DNA of 22,393 nucleotides. Source: a virus. Every line of letters begins with the position of its first letter. The stretch's first letter is position 1. Location of the stretch: positions 1-22,393 of the IMG/VR virus record IMGVR_UViG_3300020477_000697. One strand, 5' to 3'. A program made the translations under genes and the position numbers. A model generated the notes under the pieces. It did no database searches and had not been told where the DNA came from. It worked only from the letters and a program-made list of their open reading frames with translations. Below are positions 7,454-17,114 of this stretch, piece after piece.

Positions 7454-8635
7454 ATGGCAGAGAGAAATACAGACACAGTACCAGCAATGCTTACACCGGG
7501 TGAGTTTGTAGTGACAAAAGATGCTGTTGATAATGCTGGCGGTCCCGGCTTTTTTTACTGGCTTATGAATGCATTAGACCCCGGTTCTAAAAAACCTAGT
7601 AGAAATGAATATCAACATGGTGGAATAGTACATTCATTATTAAGCAGAACACAGAATAAAAATAATAATTATAAAGATGTAGCTGCTGAATTAGAAAGCG
7701 TGTTACCTCGTGAAGAATTAATGGAAATGGTTATGCCTATGGGAGCAGCTCAAATGGGAAAAGGCGGAATAAGAGCTATTATGTCATCTAACAAAGATGA
7801 TATAAAAAAAATGATAACTAAATTAAGTCAGACTGGTAAAGGCGGTAAGGAAGTAGCTGAAAATGTAGATTGGCAAACTGAATTAATGAAATATTTAAAA
7901 GAAGCTACATCAAGGCGCTTTACTAACCCTGTTGTTAAAAAACAAAAAGGTGGAAGTGTAGAAGACTATTCTTTAATGGATTATATGATGCCAACTATGG
8001 ATAAGCGCTTAGGTAAGCCTTTAAAGAAAATGCAAAGCGGAGGATTGGTTGGAGGATACTCTCTAGATTATCAAGGTAATCTTATGAGCGGTAATGTTAC
8101 TACTCAACAAGACTATCAACAGGGGGTAGGTTCTGGAAGTTCATCTACTCCAGCTAGCACAGGGCTACCAAGTACTCCAGCAGGCAGTACAGGTTTTGGA
8201 GGAAGTTTAACAGGTACAGCTCAACAAACTTTAGGCTCAGCGCTTGGAACAGCTACAGCGTACACTGCTCCAGTAGGAGCTCAAGAATCACTACTACAAC
8301 CTAGTACTTCAACGTCAACTGGTATAGAAAGTATTTTTCAAGAAATGGGTTTTAAAACTCCGGGAGAAGAATATTTAAGTACAGTACAAGCGTATGACCC
8401 TACACAACAAAATAGACTTAGAGAAAAAATAGGTAGAGGAATGTCAGGCGTAGAAAAAAGTTCTTTCGCTGGTTCTGGAGCTGAAAGAAGAGACATAGGA
8501 CAACAAAGAGATTTATTAACTGAACAATATCAAATGGGCGCTGGTGACTATAGAAAACAATATAGAGAAGAAGTAATGGCAGGCGTATTAGATGACCTGA
8601 CTCAAGGCACATATGATTTTGAAGATTTAGCTTAG
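7454..8635 (+). CDS. Virion protein with DTVPAMLTPGEFVV motif
   Basis: A 393-residue protein. Residues 7-20 (DTVPAMLTPGEFVV) match a motif familiar from the C-terminal part of tape-measure and related virion proteins in many phages. GG-x-V motifs recur at 56-59 (GGIV), 166-169 (GGSV) and 196-199 (GGLV), as in the upstream gene. Residues about 215-290 are Ser/Thr/Gly/Gln-rich and low in complexity. The last 90 residues are more charged and helical (YDPTQQNRLREKIGRGMSG). AGGAGA lies 6 bases before the ATG. A structural or ejected internal-protein role fits the context; a tape-measure function is possible but the protein is short and lacks a long helical rod. Confidence 0.6.
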   Translation: MAERNTDTVPAMLTPGEFVVTKDAVDNAGGPGFFYWLMNALDPGSKKPSRNEYQHGGIVHSLLSRTQNKNNNYKDVAAELESVLPREELMEMVMPMGAAQMGKGGIRAIMSSNKDDIKKMITKLSQTGKGGKEVAENVDWQTELMKYLKEATSRRFTNPVVKKQKGGSVEDYSLMDYMMPTMDKRLGKPLKKMQSGGLVGGYSLDYQGNLMSGNVTTQQDYQQGVGSGSSSTPASTGLPSTPAGSTGFGGSLTGTAQQTLGSALGTATAYTAPVGAQESLLQPSTSTSTGIESIFQEMGFKTPGEEYLSTVQAYDPTQQNRLREKIGRGMSGVEKSSFAGSGAERRDIGQQRDLLTEQYQMGAGDYRKQYREEVMAGVLDDLTQGTYDFEDLA

Positions 8636-8645
8636 GAGAAATATA

Positions 8646-9980
8646 ATGGCTATACAACCACAAGACATAGAAGAATATCAAAAGATAGTAATGCAAGAAC
8701 CTCCTCAAAAATGGCAATCAGTAGCTGCTGCTGTTGATGAGTATTTTGACCCTGAACTTAAATTGGCAAGAGAAGATTTAGCATTAAAGAGAAGAGAAAG
8801 TAACGATAGAAAACAACAGGCTGAAAATCTTTTGGCTATGCAACATAAAAAACTTGACGCAGACATTCAATCTGATATTAGAAAAGATAATTTAGCTAGT
8901 AAAGCTCAAGACCTTGATGTATATACAAGCGCAACACAGGGTCTTCCTTTTTCTCTTTCAGCTTCAGTGGCTAAAGGAATGGAACTTGATGATTTGGCTG
9001 ATATTAATACAGACTTAGCTGGAAGAGTATCAGAAGCTAATCAAGCTTTTAGTAATGCTGTTAGTAGTAATGATTATAAAGAAGCTAATAAAATATTTGA
9101 TGAAAATTCTATACTATTTGCAAGAAATAATGTTGATTTCAAATCTAAAGAAAAACAATTACAAGGTATGTATGCTAAAAGTATATTACCATCCTTGCTG
9201 TCTATAGGAGGAGTTAAAGATTTAATTGGAGAAGATTTATACAATAGATGGAGCAATCCAGAAATTAGTAATGCAGGCGCTCTTAATGCTTTTAATTCTT
9301 TTGCACCAACTTTATCAATAGCTAAAAGTATGGATGAAAAAAATATTACAGCTTTAAAAACATTTTTACAACTAGCTCCACAACTTTACGAAGGAGCTGT
9401 TGACGCTAACAGTCAAACTACAATAAACAAGCTTAATGAAGAAGTCCCAAAGGCTATTAATAGATTAACTCAAAATGTCCTTAGAACTGGTGGAGCTGGA
9501 GGTGGTGCAGGTGGTGGTGCAGGTGGTCGTAAAACTAAAGAACCTATTAAAACAGCAACCATTGAACCTAAATTTAGAAGTGATGTAGCTAAAGTTCAAA
9601 GCTCGCGCTTATGGGATAATAAAAACTTCACAGTGCCCGGACCGGGTAATAGAAGAATATTTGATAGTAGAAAAGCTAAACAAACTATATCTAAAATATT
9701 AAATAGAAATGTAAGTGAAAAAGAAGCTAGAGCTATTTATGCAAGGTTAGAAGGTAAAGTTGGAAGAACTGTTGGAGCAGCTCAAGATTTAGCTGTGGAT
9801 ATAGGAAGAGGAGCTTTAGCGGGAACAAGGGCAATAGCGGCAACTGCTCAAGGAGTTCCTCCAGAATTAGCTTTTCAAGGGGTCGGTTCTCCTCCTGCAA
9901 ATACTATGATGGCTGAACCTTCAACTGATGTAAATGCAGCTTTTGACCTTATAGAAAATCAAAATATTTTTCCTGATTAA
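8646..9980 (+). CDS. Putative internal virion protein, coiled coil with poly-Gly/Ala linker
   Basis: A 444-residue protein. Residues about 1-90 include a charged helix with coiled-coil character (ELKLAREDLALKRRESNDRK), residues 95-280 are mostly helical and Asn/Ala-rich, a linker GGAGGGAGGGAGG spans 282-294, and a basic Ala/Gly-rich C-terminal region follows. AGGAG at 8635-8639 precedes the ATG. The position immediately before the giant protein, with a one-base stop/start overlap (9978-9982), suggests a partner in the ejected internal protein set, by analogy with internal core proteins of short-tailed phages. No sequence motif identifies it more closely. Confidence 0.6.
   Translation: MAIQPQDIEEYQKIVMQEPPQKWQSVAAAVDEYFDPELKLAREDLALKRRESNDRKQQAENLLAMQHKKLDADIQSDIRKDNLASKAQDLDVYTSATQGLPFSLSASVAKGMELDDLADINTDLAGRVSEANQAFSNAVSSNDYKEANKIFDENSILFARNNVDFKSKEKQLQGMYAKSILPSLLSIGGVKDLIGEDLYNRWSNPEISNAGALNAFNSFAPTLSIAKSMDEKNITALKTFLQLAPQLYEGAVDANSQTTINKLNEEVPKAINRLTQNVLRTGGAGGGAGGGAGGRKTKEPIKTATIEPKFRSDVAKVQSSRLWDNKNFTVPGPGNRRIFDSRKAKQTISKILNRNVSEKEARAIYARLEGKVGRTVGAAQDLAVDIGRGALAGTRAIAATAQGVPPELAFQGVGSPPANTMMAEPSTDVNAAFDLIENQNIFPD
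9489..9527 (+). repeat. Short GGT/GCA-rich coding repeat (Gly-Ala linker)
   Basis: Imperfect tandem units of GGTGGTGCA-type sequence encode GGAGGGAGGGAGG inside the 444-aa protein. It is GC-richer than the surrounding sequence and likely marks a flexible linker prone to length change. Confidence 0.7.
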
Positions 9981-12900
9981 TGTCTGAAGTTTACGATAGA
10001 CAGAGAGTATTAGATTCTTTAAGAACTAGAATTCCTGAGCTTTCTAATTATACTGATGATACAGTATGGGAAGCGTATACTAGAAAACAGGAATTAAGTC
10101 CTACAGGGCTGCCTACCATAAAAAAGAAAATGGAAGAAGAGCCTCCTATTTATAAACCAATAAGTATTCCAGAACAAACAAGCGCTATGGGTCGTTTTGG
10201 AAAAAGATTTGTTGAAGCAGCTGTACCTTTTGGTTTATATGAACCAGAACTGGAAGAAGCTGAAGGGTTTACAGAACAATTTGCTGGAGCTATGGGGAGT
10301 GGTTTCGGATTTTTTGCAGGAGCTCTACCTATAACTATTTTAACTGGAGGGGTAAGCGTACCATTAAAATCCGCTCAAGCTGTAAGCAGGCTTGGTAAAA
10401 TAGTTGATAGGGCTAAGAAAGCTGAGTTAGCAGGTAAAAAAGGATATAGAACAGTTGATGAAACATTAAGCTGGATTGATAAATTTGTTGAAGGTAAAAA
10501 AGGGAATAAAATTAAAAATATGTTTCCTCAAGAAGCAATGATACCGGGCACAGGATTGTTAGGTCGTTCTGATTTATATAGAAGGGGTATGCAATCTTTA
10601 GCTTATAGCGGTAGGATGAAAACGGCTAAAGCTTTAGATATGGGTATACGAAATTTAACTACATTTTCTTTATATGGACAAACGCATATGAAGCCTAATA
10701 GCCCTCTTGAACAGCGCTGGGAATCTTTAAAAGCTGATGTTGCTACAGCAGGTCTTTTTACAGGTTTAGGCACACTTAGTACTAGAGTTTTATTTCATAA
10801 TGGTTTATTTGGTGTAAAATCAGAACCCGCTCTTATTGCAGGTGAAACTGCTTTAATGGGTATTGCTGGTGCATATATGTCTGATATGGGACAAACAGAA
10901 ATACCTTTTGAAGAGCGCTTAGCTCATGGAGTGACATTATCTTTAATGCATTTAGCTGGCATAGGGCTTGATAAGAAATCAAGAAAAAAACAACAAGTAA
11001 ATGTTTTAATGCAAAAGGGTATGTCGCTAGAACAGGCTAAAAGATTGGTTTATAAATCTGGAGTAGTTGATGACCTTGATAATGTAGTTATTAAATTTAT
11101 GAAAGATAGTGAAAGTCTTTTTGTAGATAATGAATATATTGCAAGAAGAAAAAAATCTCACTTAGGCAAAGCTTCTGAGTATCCTGAATTAGGTGAACAT
11201 CTAACTAATTTTGTAGAAATAGTTAATAATCCTAGAGATGGAAGCGCTCCATATGTATTAATAGAGCATTTTAAACCTAAAAATTTTAAAGGGAAAGACC
11301 AATTAGAAGTACTAGGAGAGCCTAAATTAGAAAAAATAAGAGGAGAAGAGGTAAAAGATTCTTTAGGAAATGTTGTTAAAACTCCAGCTGAAAATGCTTT
11401 AGATAAATTTAATGAACGCTTTGTAAGATTTCGCGATGCTTATCCTGAAGTAGTGCCTGAAGCAACCGTTAGAAAAGCCGTACCTGAAGGTGTGACTGAA
11501 CAAGCTAAGGTTGAATTGGAACAAGTAAAAGCGGAAAAAAAGGATATAGAAAGATTTATACCAAAGCCGGGTAGGACTGTTGAAAGAGCCATTGAAATTG
11601 TTGAAACTCCTATAGTAAAAACAAAGGGAGATATAATACCTAAAACAGGTACTATGATAACTCAAAAAGAATCTATACAAATGCAAATTGACCAAATAAA
11701 TAAAAGGATTGAAAACTTAAAATGGGTAGAAAAAAATCCTGATAAAGCTTATTTGTCAGGAGAATTATTATTTAATAAAGATGTACCTTGGCATTTAATG
11801 GATAAAAAAGATATAATGGCTCTTTCTTTACATCATGCTAAAGGAAGAAAGCCTGTTCTTCCTGAAACAGTGTTTGAACAGCCTAAATGGCAAGACAGAA
11901 TTATAGGGGATATGAATAAGCTTAAAGGTCTTAGGCAAAAACTAAAAACAGCTGATGGTAAAAATAAAACATTTCCAATAGCTGAAAACTATGAATTGGG
12001 TGACTGGGTAAGAATTCCTCTTTATTTAGGTGATGGCAAATACAGTTTAACAGAAGCAAGCCTTGGTAGATATGAAGGTAAGTATGGAGAACTTACTGAA
12101 GGTAAATATCCGACATTTCCAAAAGAAGAGATAAATACTAGAGGTTTAGACCCAAGAGCTGAGTTAAATAATGCTGATGTATTTTCTACTATTACGCCTC
12201 AAGGTATAGAGCGCCTTGAAAAAATAGCTGTCAGGCCAATGAACGCAAAAGCTGAAATGGCTCCTGAGTTTAAAGCTGAGAATATAAAATTAAGATATCT
12301 TCGTGAAACAAATATAAAAAAACTTGACGCTACGCCAGCAGACTCATCTATACCAAAAAATATTAATGAAATATCAGTTTTAGATGCTCTTTCTAAAGAC
12401 TATAAAAGATTTTCACTTCCAAAAAATTTAACAAAAGGTTTGCCTGAAAATGCTTCTGCTTCTCAAAAAACTATGATTAAAAGAATAGAAAGCGCTGGTC
12501 TAACACCAAAGCAATTTTTAAATACTCTTAAAAAAGATGGAATTATAACTATTACAACTAAAGAAGGTAAGGGAACAAGTTATACATACCGCTATGGAGG
12601 AGAAAAAAGCCTTCAAATACCAAGAAATAATATTAGTATACAGCAAGTAAAAGAAGGGCCAAGCGCTGGTTTATTTGAAATAGTTGTTGAGCGTACTCCA
12701 ATACGGACTGAACTTTTAAAAGAACAAAAGTATGCAGAAGCGGCTCGTTCTGATATAAAACAAGTATTACAAGGTAATATTATTAGTGTTGATAAAATTG
12801 GAAATGTTGTTTCTTCTATAGACTGGGCTCTTGAAGGCGGTCTTGGTGGAAGTTCGCTAATTATACCGAGAGAGCGTTTTGGTCAGAATAAACCTGTTCA

Positions 12901-15900
12901 ACTCTCTGCGTCTCAAGTTTCTGAAGCTGTACTTCTTAATGCTACTCTACCAAAAGATGGTTATAAAATGAAAGAAATTGGTAAGAGATTTAAAACTAAA
13001 GCTGAAGCTGAAAAAGCATTAGAAAAATATTTAAAATCAAAACATCCTGTTTATGAAGAATTTTATATAGAACCAAAAGAAATAACAAAAGGTACGAAAT
13101 ACAGATTGGTAGAAGAAAGAGTAAAAGATTATAGAAGACTGCAAGAAGATTATAAAGAAGCAAGAGAAAAAGGCGGAGAAATATACGAAGCTAGAATAGC
13201 TGAAGAAAGTTACAATAAAGGAATTTCTCCTGAAAGAGAACTAGCTAGCGCTCAAAATCTTTCAAATGCTACTCCATATAACCCTAGCGTTGTAAACAGA
13301 TTGTCTGATATTTTAAATATAAATTTTGGTAAACCAGTAAAATTACGTTTAACTAAATTAGATAGAAGAGGAAATAAACAGGGTGAAAATAGAGATTTTA
13401 AATATGGAAATATATTAAGCAGAGAAACAGATTTTGCTTTAGGTTTCGATACTCGTAGACAGGCTAAAGATTTTGCTGATAAGTATTGGTTGGGTGAAAA
13501 AGCAGGAATAAAATTATCAGAGCTAGCAAGAGATAGAGATATTATGCTAGAAACTTTTGGTAAAAGCCCTGAATTTATAGAATATTCACAAGCGAAAAGA
13601 AAAGCATCTAATGTTTTAAATAAAGCTGGTATACCTATTAATCCGAAAGGTTATCAAGGTGGTAGATATTTAGCTGAAGTACTTGACACATTTTTTCCTC
13701 AAGCTAATCGCGACTTTAACAATTTAAATACAAGTGAGCTTAATCGCTTATCAGGATTATTTAGAAGAACTAAAGATGTTGATTTCCTACCTGAACAAGT
13801 TGATGTGTTGAGTCCTGACAATCTATCTTTTAGCGGTGAGATTAGTAGACCTATGATGAAACTTGTACAAAGTTTTAACCCTGCATTACCTATAGCGCCT
13901 GTTTTAGATACAGCTGGCTCTTTTGGTAGGACTTTAGCAACAAGAGGAATGTTAAGGTCTTCTATAGAAAGAAAATTAAAAGGTCTTTCTCAAGAATTTA
14001 GTGAAAATTTTTTTAAAAGAAAAACTCGTTTAAAAGAAAAAGATATGGATACTTTTTTAATTGAGATTGATTCAAAATTTAAAGAAATGCGCTTAGGGTC
14101 AGAACATATAAAAGAAGTAGAGCGCTTGCAGACTACAATGATTGATGTAAAATTACCTTTGTTAGGTAAAGATGGTAAAACAACTATGGTACCGGAAAGA
14201 ATATCTTTATACGACTATGGAACTAGATTGATAAGAGATTTTTATGATTTATTTGCAATATCTCAAGCTAATTATGGCGTAGAAGTTTTTAATGCAAAAA
14301 CTAATAAAAAAACTCCTTATTTAGAAGTGCTTATAAAAACTAAAAGGATAAATAAACAGACAGGTAAAAAGGAAGATATAGTTGGCAAAGCAAAAATTGA
14401 TACAATATCTCCAACTGATGTATTATTAATCTTAAAGAAAGAAAAAGGTAAAGGTAAAAAGATTGAAATAGCAACAAAGAAAGAAGGGTTTAAAAAATTT
14501 GAAATAGCTGAAGTTAGTCATAATGCTTATAAACCTGATTTCTTTCATAGAGTTTTAACTCCAGAGTTCTGGGATTTAGTTACATCTAAAAAAGCTGATG
14601 GTTTTTTATTAAATAGAATTATAGCTAATGACCCTATACTAAGAAATAACTATATACTTGATAAAGATGGTAATCCAAGAAAAGCTACAAGAACTGAGGT
14701 CTTAGAAGAAGCTTCAAAATATTTAGACACTATTACAGACTACGCTCACAATACTAATAAAATAGTTGATGGTCAAATATTTAGCCGCGTTGCTAACATA
14801 TCGCCATATATATATTATGGTAAAGATGGTATACTTATAGAGCCTGCAAAATATTTTAATAAAGAAGGAAAACCTTTTAAAGTTGGCGATAAAATAGAAA
14901 AAATAAATGGTGAAAAAGATGTTGTAACTAAAGCCATACAAACATATAGTACAAATGCTGCAGATATTATTAATAAATATACATCTAAAGCATCAAAGTC
15001 AGCAGCTACTTATGGAGCATATGAAAAACCAGATGTTATAGTTAAAACTCCTACTGGAGAAGCTGTAAAAACTGGCTCAAGAGTTCTATATGAAATAGAA
15101 CGTATGAAAATGGATGTAATAAAAGCTAGTAAGAATGAAGTTGAAGGAAAGAAAAACGCTGAGTTTTATGAAAATTTAGTACATCGTATGCTTAATGACC
15201 ATATAAGAGGTAGAGATTATAATCATCCTTATTTAGGAGAAACCTTAGGACCTAAGTTTGATTATCTTATAGGTAAAATAACAAGAGGAAGTTCCGCTGT
15301 TGGTCTTTCTTTTCCTATAAGTGCATATAAAAATTTAATCTTAGGACAAGGTCAGTTAGCTGTTCTTTCCAGCAGAGAGTTAATGAAAACATGGTACAAA
15401 TATGCGACTGATAAAAGTTTTAGAAAAGAAGCTAGGGATTATGCAGTTCAAGTTGGAGCAAATTACTCAGGAAACTATGATTTATTTATTAAACCTACTA
15501 CGCCATTAAATATTTTACATAGTAAAAGCGCTAAAGAAGCTGTTGGAACAGGCTTTACTCTTGGTAAAGAGTTATTAATTACAACTGGTGGTATGCGACC
15601 AACTGAAATGTTTAATAGAACAATAGCGTCTGTTATGGGAACTAGAATGCTCGACATACATTTAGACAATATGAATGGTGTTAAGAATTTTTCTACGAAA
15701 GGAGTTCCTTTTTCTTATTCAAGGTCAATACTTGAAAATGTACTTCGATTTTCTCCTAAAGAAATAGATAGTATGTTAAAAATGAAAAAAGCAGGAGGCT
15801 CTCCAACTGAAAAACAAAAATTATGGGCCGCTGATAGAGCTCATACTGTAACTCAAGGAATAGGCGATTTACCATATATACCGTATTGGATGGGTAATAA

Positions 15901-16825
15901 AGGATGGAAACCTTTAACTTTGTTTTACCGCATAGCATATAGAATGACAGATAATATAGCTAATAATGTTATAAAACCTGCGTATGAATATGGAAATATA
16001 TGGCCTGCTATGAAATATATAGGCATGTCTGTAGCTGCTGGAGAATCTTTGTACGCATTATATTGGTACGCTTTTGGAGAAGAGAGAAAAAATAAGTTGA
16101 AGGATGCGCCTGCTCAGTTTTGGTCTAATTTCATAAGAGCTGAAGGACTTGGTATTATGAGCAACGCTTTTGATGAATATGGAAATTCTGTTTCGGATGC
16201 TTACACTCCTGTTGTCTTTAGAAATATGACTACGCTGACAAACGAAGCTTTACACATTATGAGAGGTGAGAAAACAGTAAAAGAAGGTGTTAATTCAGGA
16301 TTAAAAAGAGTTGTAGCTTTATACAATGGTAGCCGCAGAGTTGTAAATAATATGATAAAAGATACAGAAAAAAGAGTTACAGACTCTAAGCGCAGACAAT
16401 CTCAGTTTTTAGATGTTTATTTTCCTGATTATAACGCTTCTATGGATGAAGGAGATTACTTAACGAAAAATAGCCCTTACTATCAATCTATAAGAGACGC
16501 TTTTTGGACTGATGACCCTAAATTAAAAGCGGATACATATGAAGTAGCTCTAAATTATCTTACAGATGTAATTATAAGAGATAATGCAGCTCTAGCTAGG
16601 AATCCTATGCAAGCTAGAAAACAAGCCAAAGCGCGTATTAAAAATATAATATCAAGGATGCAACCAATACCTTCTTCTTGGAGAGATAGAAAAAAAGGCG
16701 ATAGGTTTACAAAATATAATTTATATATGTCTAAGCTAACACCTGAACAGATTAGAGAAGAAAAAGAACTTGAAACTTTATTTAAACAAAAGAAGGCAGA
16801 CTTCTGGCGTTCTACACGCTTATAA
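9980..16825 (+). CDS. Giant (2281-aa) putative DNA-ejection / internal virion protein
   Basis: One uninterrupted 6.8-kb frame, nearly a third of the window. Residues about 1-60 are helical with a VLDSLRTRIPELSNYTDDTV start. Gly/Ala-rich hydrophobic segments lie at about 101-127 (FAGAMGSGFGFFAGALPITI), 252-300 and 312-328, and could enter the host membrane. A long Lys/Glu-rich middle (about 340-1750) alternates helical and beta stretches. Residues about 1770-1833 (GSSAVGLSFPISAYKNLILG onward) and the Trp/Tyr-rich region about 1960-2040 resemble C-terminal parts of very large internal proteins known in several phage groups. The end is basic and helical. I see no polymerase, nuclease or clear peptidase motif. 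Last gene of the late operon, following a candidate partner with one-base overlap. The size and place fit an ejected channel protein; this is inference. Confidence 0.65.
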   Translation: MSEVYDRQRVLDSLRTRIPELSNYTDDTVWEAYTRKQELSPTGLPTIKKKMEEEPPIYKPISIPEQTSAMGRFGKRFVEAAVPFGLYEPELEEAEGFTEQFAGAMGSGFGFFAGALPITILTGGVSVPLKSAQAVSRLGKIVDRAKKAELAGKKGYRTVDETLSWIDKFVEGKKGNKIKNMFPQEAMIPGTGLLGRSDLYRRGMQSLAYSGRMKTAKALDMGIRNLTTFSLYGQTHMKPNSPLEQRWESLKADVATAGLFTGLGTLSTRVLFHNGLFGVKSEPALIAGETALMGIAGAYMSDMGQTEIPFEERLAHGVTLSLMHLAGIGLDKKSRKKQQVNVLMQKGMSLEQAKRLVYKSGVVDDLDNVVIKFMKDSESLFVDNEYIARRKKSHLGKASEYPELGEHLTNFVEIVNNPRDGSAPYVLIEHFKPKNFKGKDQLEVLGEPKLEKIRGEEVKDSLGNVVKTPAENALDKFNERFVRFRDAYPEVVPEATVRKAVPEGVTEQAKVELEQVKAEKKDIERFIPKPGRTVERAIEIVETPIVKTKGDIIPKTGTMITQKESIQMQIDQINKRIENLKWVEKNPDKAYLSGELLFNKDVPWHLMDKKDIMALSLHHAKGRKPVLPETVFEQPKWQDRIIGDMNKLKGLRQKLKTADGKNKTFPIAENYELGDWVRIPLYLGDGKYSLTEASLGRYEGKYGELTEGKYPTFPKEEINTRGLDPRAELNNADVFSTITPQGIERLEKIAVRPMNAKAEMAPEFKAENIKLRYLRETNIKKLDATPADSSIPKNINEISVLDALSKDYKRFSLPKNLTKGLPENASASQKTMIKRIESAGLTPKQFLNTLKKDGIITITTKEGKGTSYTYRYGGEKSLQIPRNNISIQQVKEGPSAGLFEIVVERTPIRTELLKEQKYAEAARSDIKQVLQGNIISVDKIGNVVSSIDWALEGGLGGSSLIIPRERFGQNKPVQLSASQVSEAVLLNATLPKDGYKMKEIGKRFKTKAEAEKALEKYLKSKHPVYEEFYIEPKEITKGTKYRLVEERVKDYRRLQEDYKEAREKGGEIYEARIAEESYNKGISPERELASAQNLSNATPYNPSVVNRLSDILNINFGKPVKLRLTKLDRRGNKQGENRDFKYGNILSRETDFALGFDTRRQAKDFADKYWLGEKAGIKLSELARDRDIMLETFGKSPEFIEYSQAKRKASNVLNKAGIPINPKGYQGGRYLAEVLDTFFPQANRDFNNLNTSELNRLSGLFRRTKDVDFLPEQVDVLSPDNLSFSGEISRPMMKLVQSFNPALPIAPVLDTAGSFGRTLATRGMLRSSIERKLKGLSQEFSENFFKRKTRLKEKDMDTFLIEIDSKFKEMRLGSEHIKEVERLQTTMIDVKLPLLGKDGKTTMVPERISLYDYGTRLIRDFYDLFAISQANYGVEVFNAKTNKKTPYLEVLIKTKRINKQTGKKEDIVGKAKIDTISPTDVLLILKKEKGKGKKIEIATKKEGFKKFEIAEVSHNAYKPDFFHRVLTPEFWDLVTSKKADGFLLNRIIANDPILRNNYILDKDGNPRKATRTEVLEEASKYLDTITDYAHNTNKIVDGQIFSRVANISPYIYYGKDGILIEPAKYFNKEGKPFKVGDKIEKINGEKDVVTKAIQTYSTNAADIINKYTSKASKSAATYGAYEKPDVIVKTPTGEAVKTGSRVLYEIERMKMDVIKASKNEVEGKKNAEFYENLVHRMLNDHIRGRDYNHPYLGETLGPKFDYLIGKITRGSSAVGLSFPISAYKNLILGQGQLAVLSSRELMKTWYKYATDKSFRKEARDYAVQVGANYSGNYDLFIKPTTPLNILHSKSAKEAVGTGFTLGKELLITTGGMRPTEMFNRTIASVMGTRMLDIHLDNMNGVKNFSTKGVPFSYSRSILENVLRFSPKEIDSMLKMKKAGGSPTEKQKLWAADRAHTVTQGIGDLPYIPYWMGNKGWKPLTLFYRIAYRMTDNIANNVIKPAYEYGNIWPAMKYIGMSVAAGESLYALYWYAFGEERKNKLKDAPAQFWSNFIRAEGLGIMSNAFDEYGNSVSDAYTPVVFRNMTTLTNEALHIMRGEKTVKEGVNSGLKRVVALYNGSRRVVNNMIKDTEKRVTDSKRRQSQFLDVYFPDYNASMDEGDYLTKNSPYYQSIRDAFWTDDPKLKADTYEVALNYLTDVIIRDNAALARNPMQARKQAKARIKNIISRMQPIPSSWRDRKKGDRFTKYNLYMSKLTPEQIREEKELETLFKQKKADFWRSTRL

Positions 16826-16838
16826 TATATACAAATAA

Positions 16839-16868
16839 GGCGTTTAAAGGGGTCTACACGCCACTTTT
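16839..16868. terminator. Weak candidate bidirectional terminator between convergent operons
   Basis: GGCGT (16839-16843) can pair with ACGCC (16858-16862) over a 14-base loop. On the plus strand ACTTTT follows; on the minus strand TTATTT follows. The stem is only 5 base pairs, so this is weak, but it is the best candidate in the 67-base gap where the two operons meet. A smaller GCGT/ACGC hairpin (16807-16819) lies in the last codons of the giant gene. Confidence 0.3.
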
Positions 16869-16892
16869 AAGTACACTAACGACACATCATAC

Positions 16893-17114
16893 CTAACTAT
16901 CAATATCACGCTTTTTATACAGTCTTCTCAACTCTATTAATAATTTATTAAGTTTATGAATACTGCAATCATCTAAACTTTCATCGCCAATTATTATAGC
17001 TTTGGCTTTTAACGTAATATCAACACCTAAGTATGACTGTGCCGTTGCATACTTACCTATTAATTCCCTTCGCTTAGAAGGGTACTTCGCTACTGTCTTC
17101 TTCTTTACTTCCAT
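16893..17114 (-). CDS. Small helical protein of unknown function, last gene of early operon
   Basis: A 73-residue protein from the ATG at 17114; an alternative ATG at 17162 would give 89 residues but overlaps the preceding gene by 89 bases instead of 41. Neither has a strong ribosome site, so the start is uncertain. The conserved-looking part is KRRELIGKYATAQSYLGVDI, followed by a charged C-terminal helix (HKLNKLLIELRRLYKKRD). It is basic overall and lacks Cys pairs, membrane spans or catalytic motifs. It is the promoter-distal gene after a methyltransferase and a small SSB-tip protein, which suggests a DNA-metabolism accessory, though nothing in the residues proves it. Confidence 0.5.
   Translation of the reverse strand: MEVKKKTVAKYPSKRRELIGKYATAQSYLGVDITLKAKAIIIGDESLDDCSIHKLNKLLIELRRLYKKRDIDS

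Noticed and set aside
5135-8635. Diversity-generating retroelement acting on the C1q-like or Gly-rich genes
   Set aside because: No reverse transcriptase, template repeat or adenine-biased variable repeat was seen in the window.
11399-11695. 98-residue minus-strand frame under the giant gene
   Set aside because: Phe/Tyr/Ser-rich translation is typical of the antisense of Lys/Glu-rich codons; the sense frame is clearly coding.
9980-16825. Virion RNA polymerase within the giant protein
   Set aside because: No recognisable single-subunit polymerase motifs were seen when reading the translation, though a divergent fold cannot be excluded by eye.
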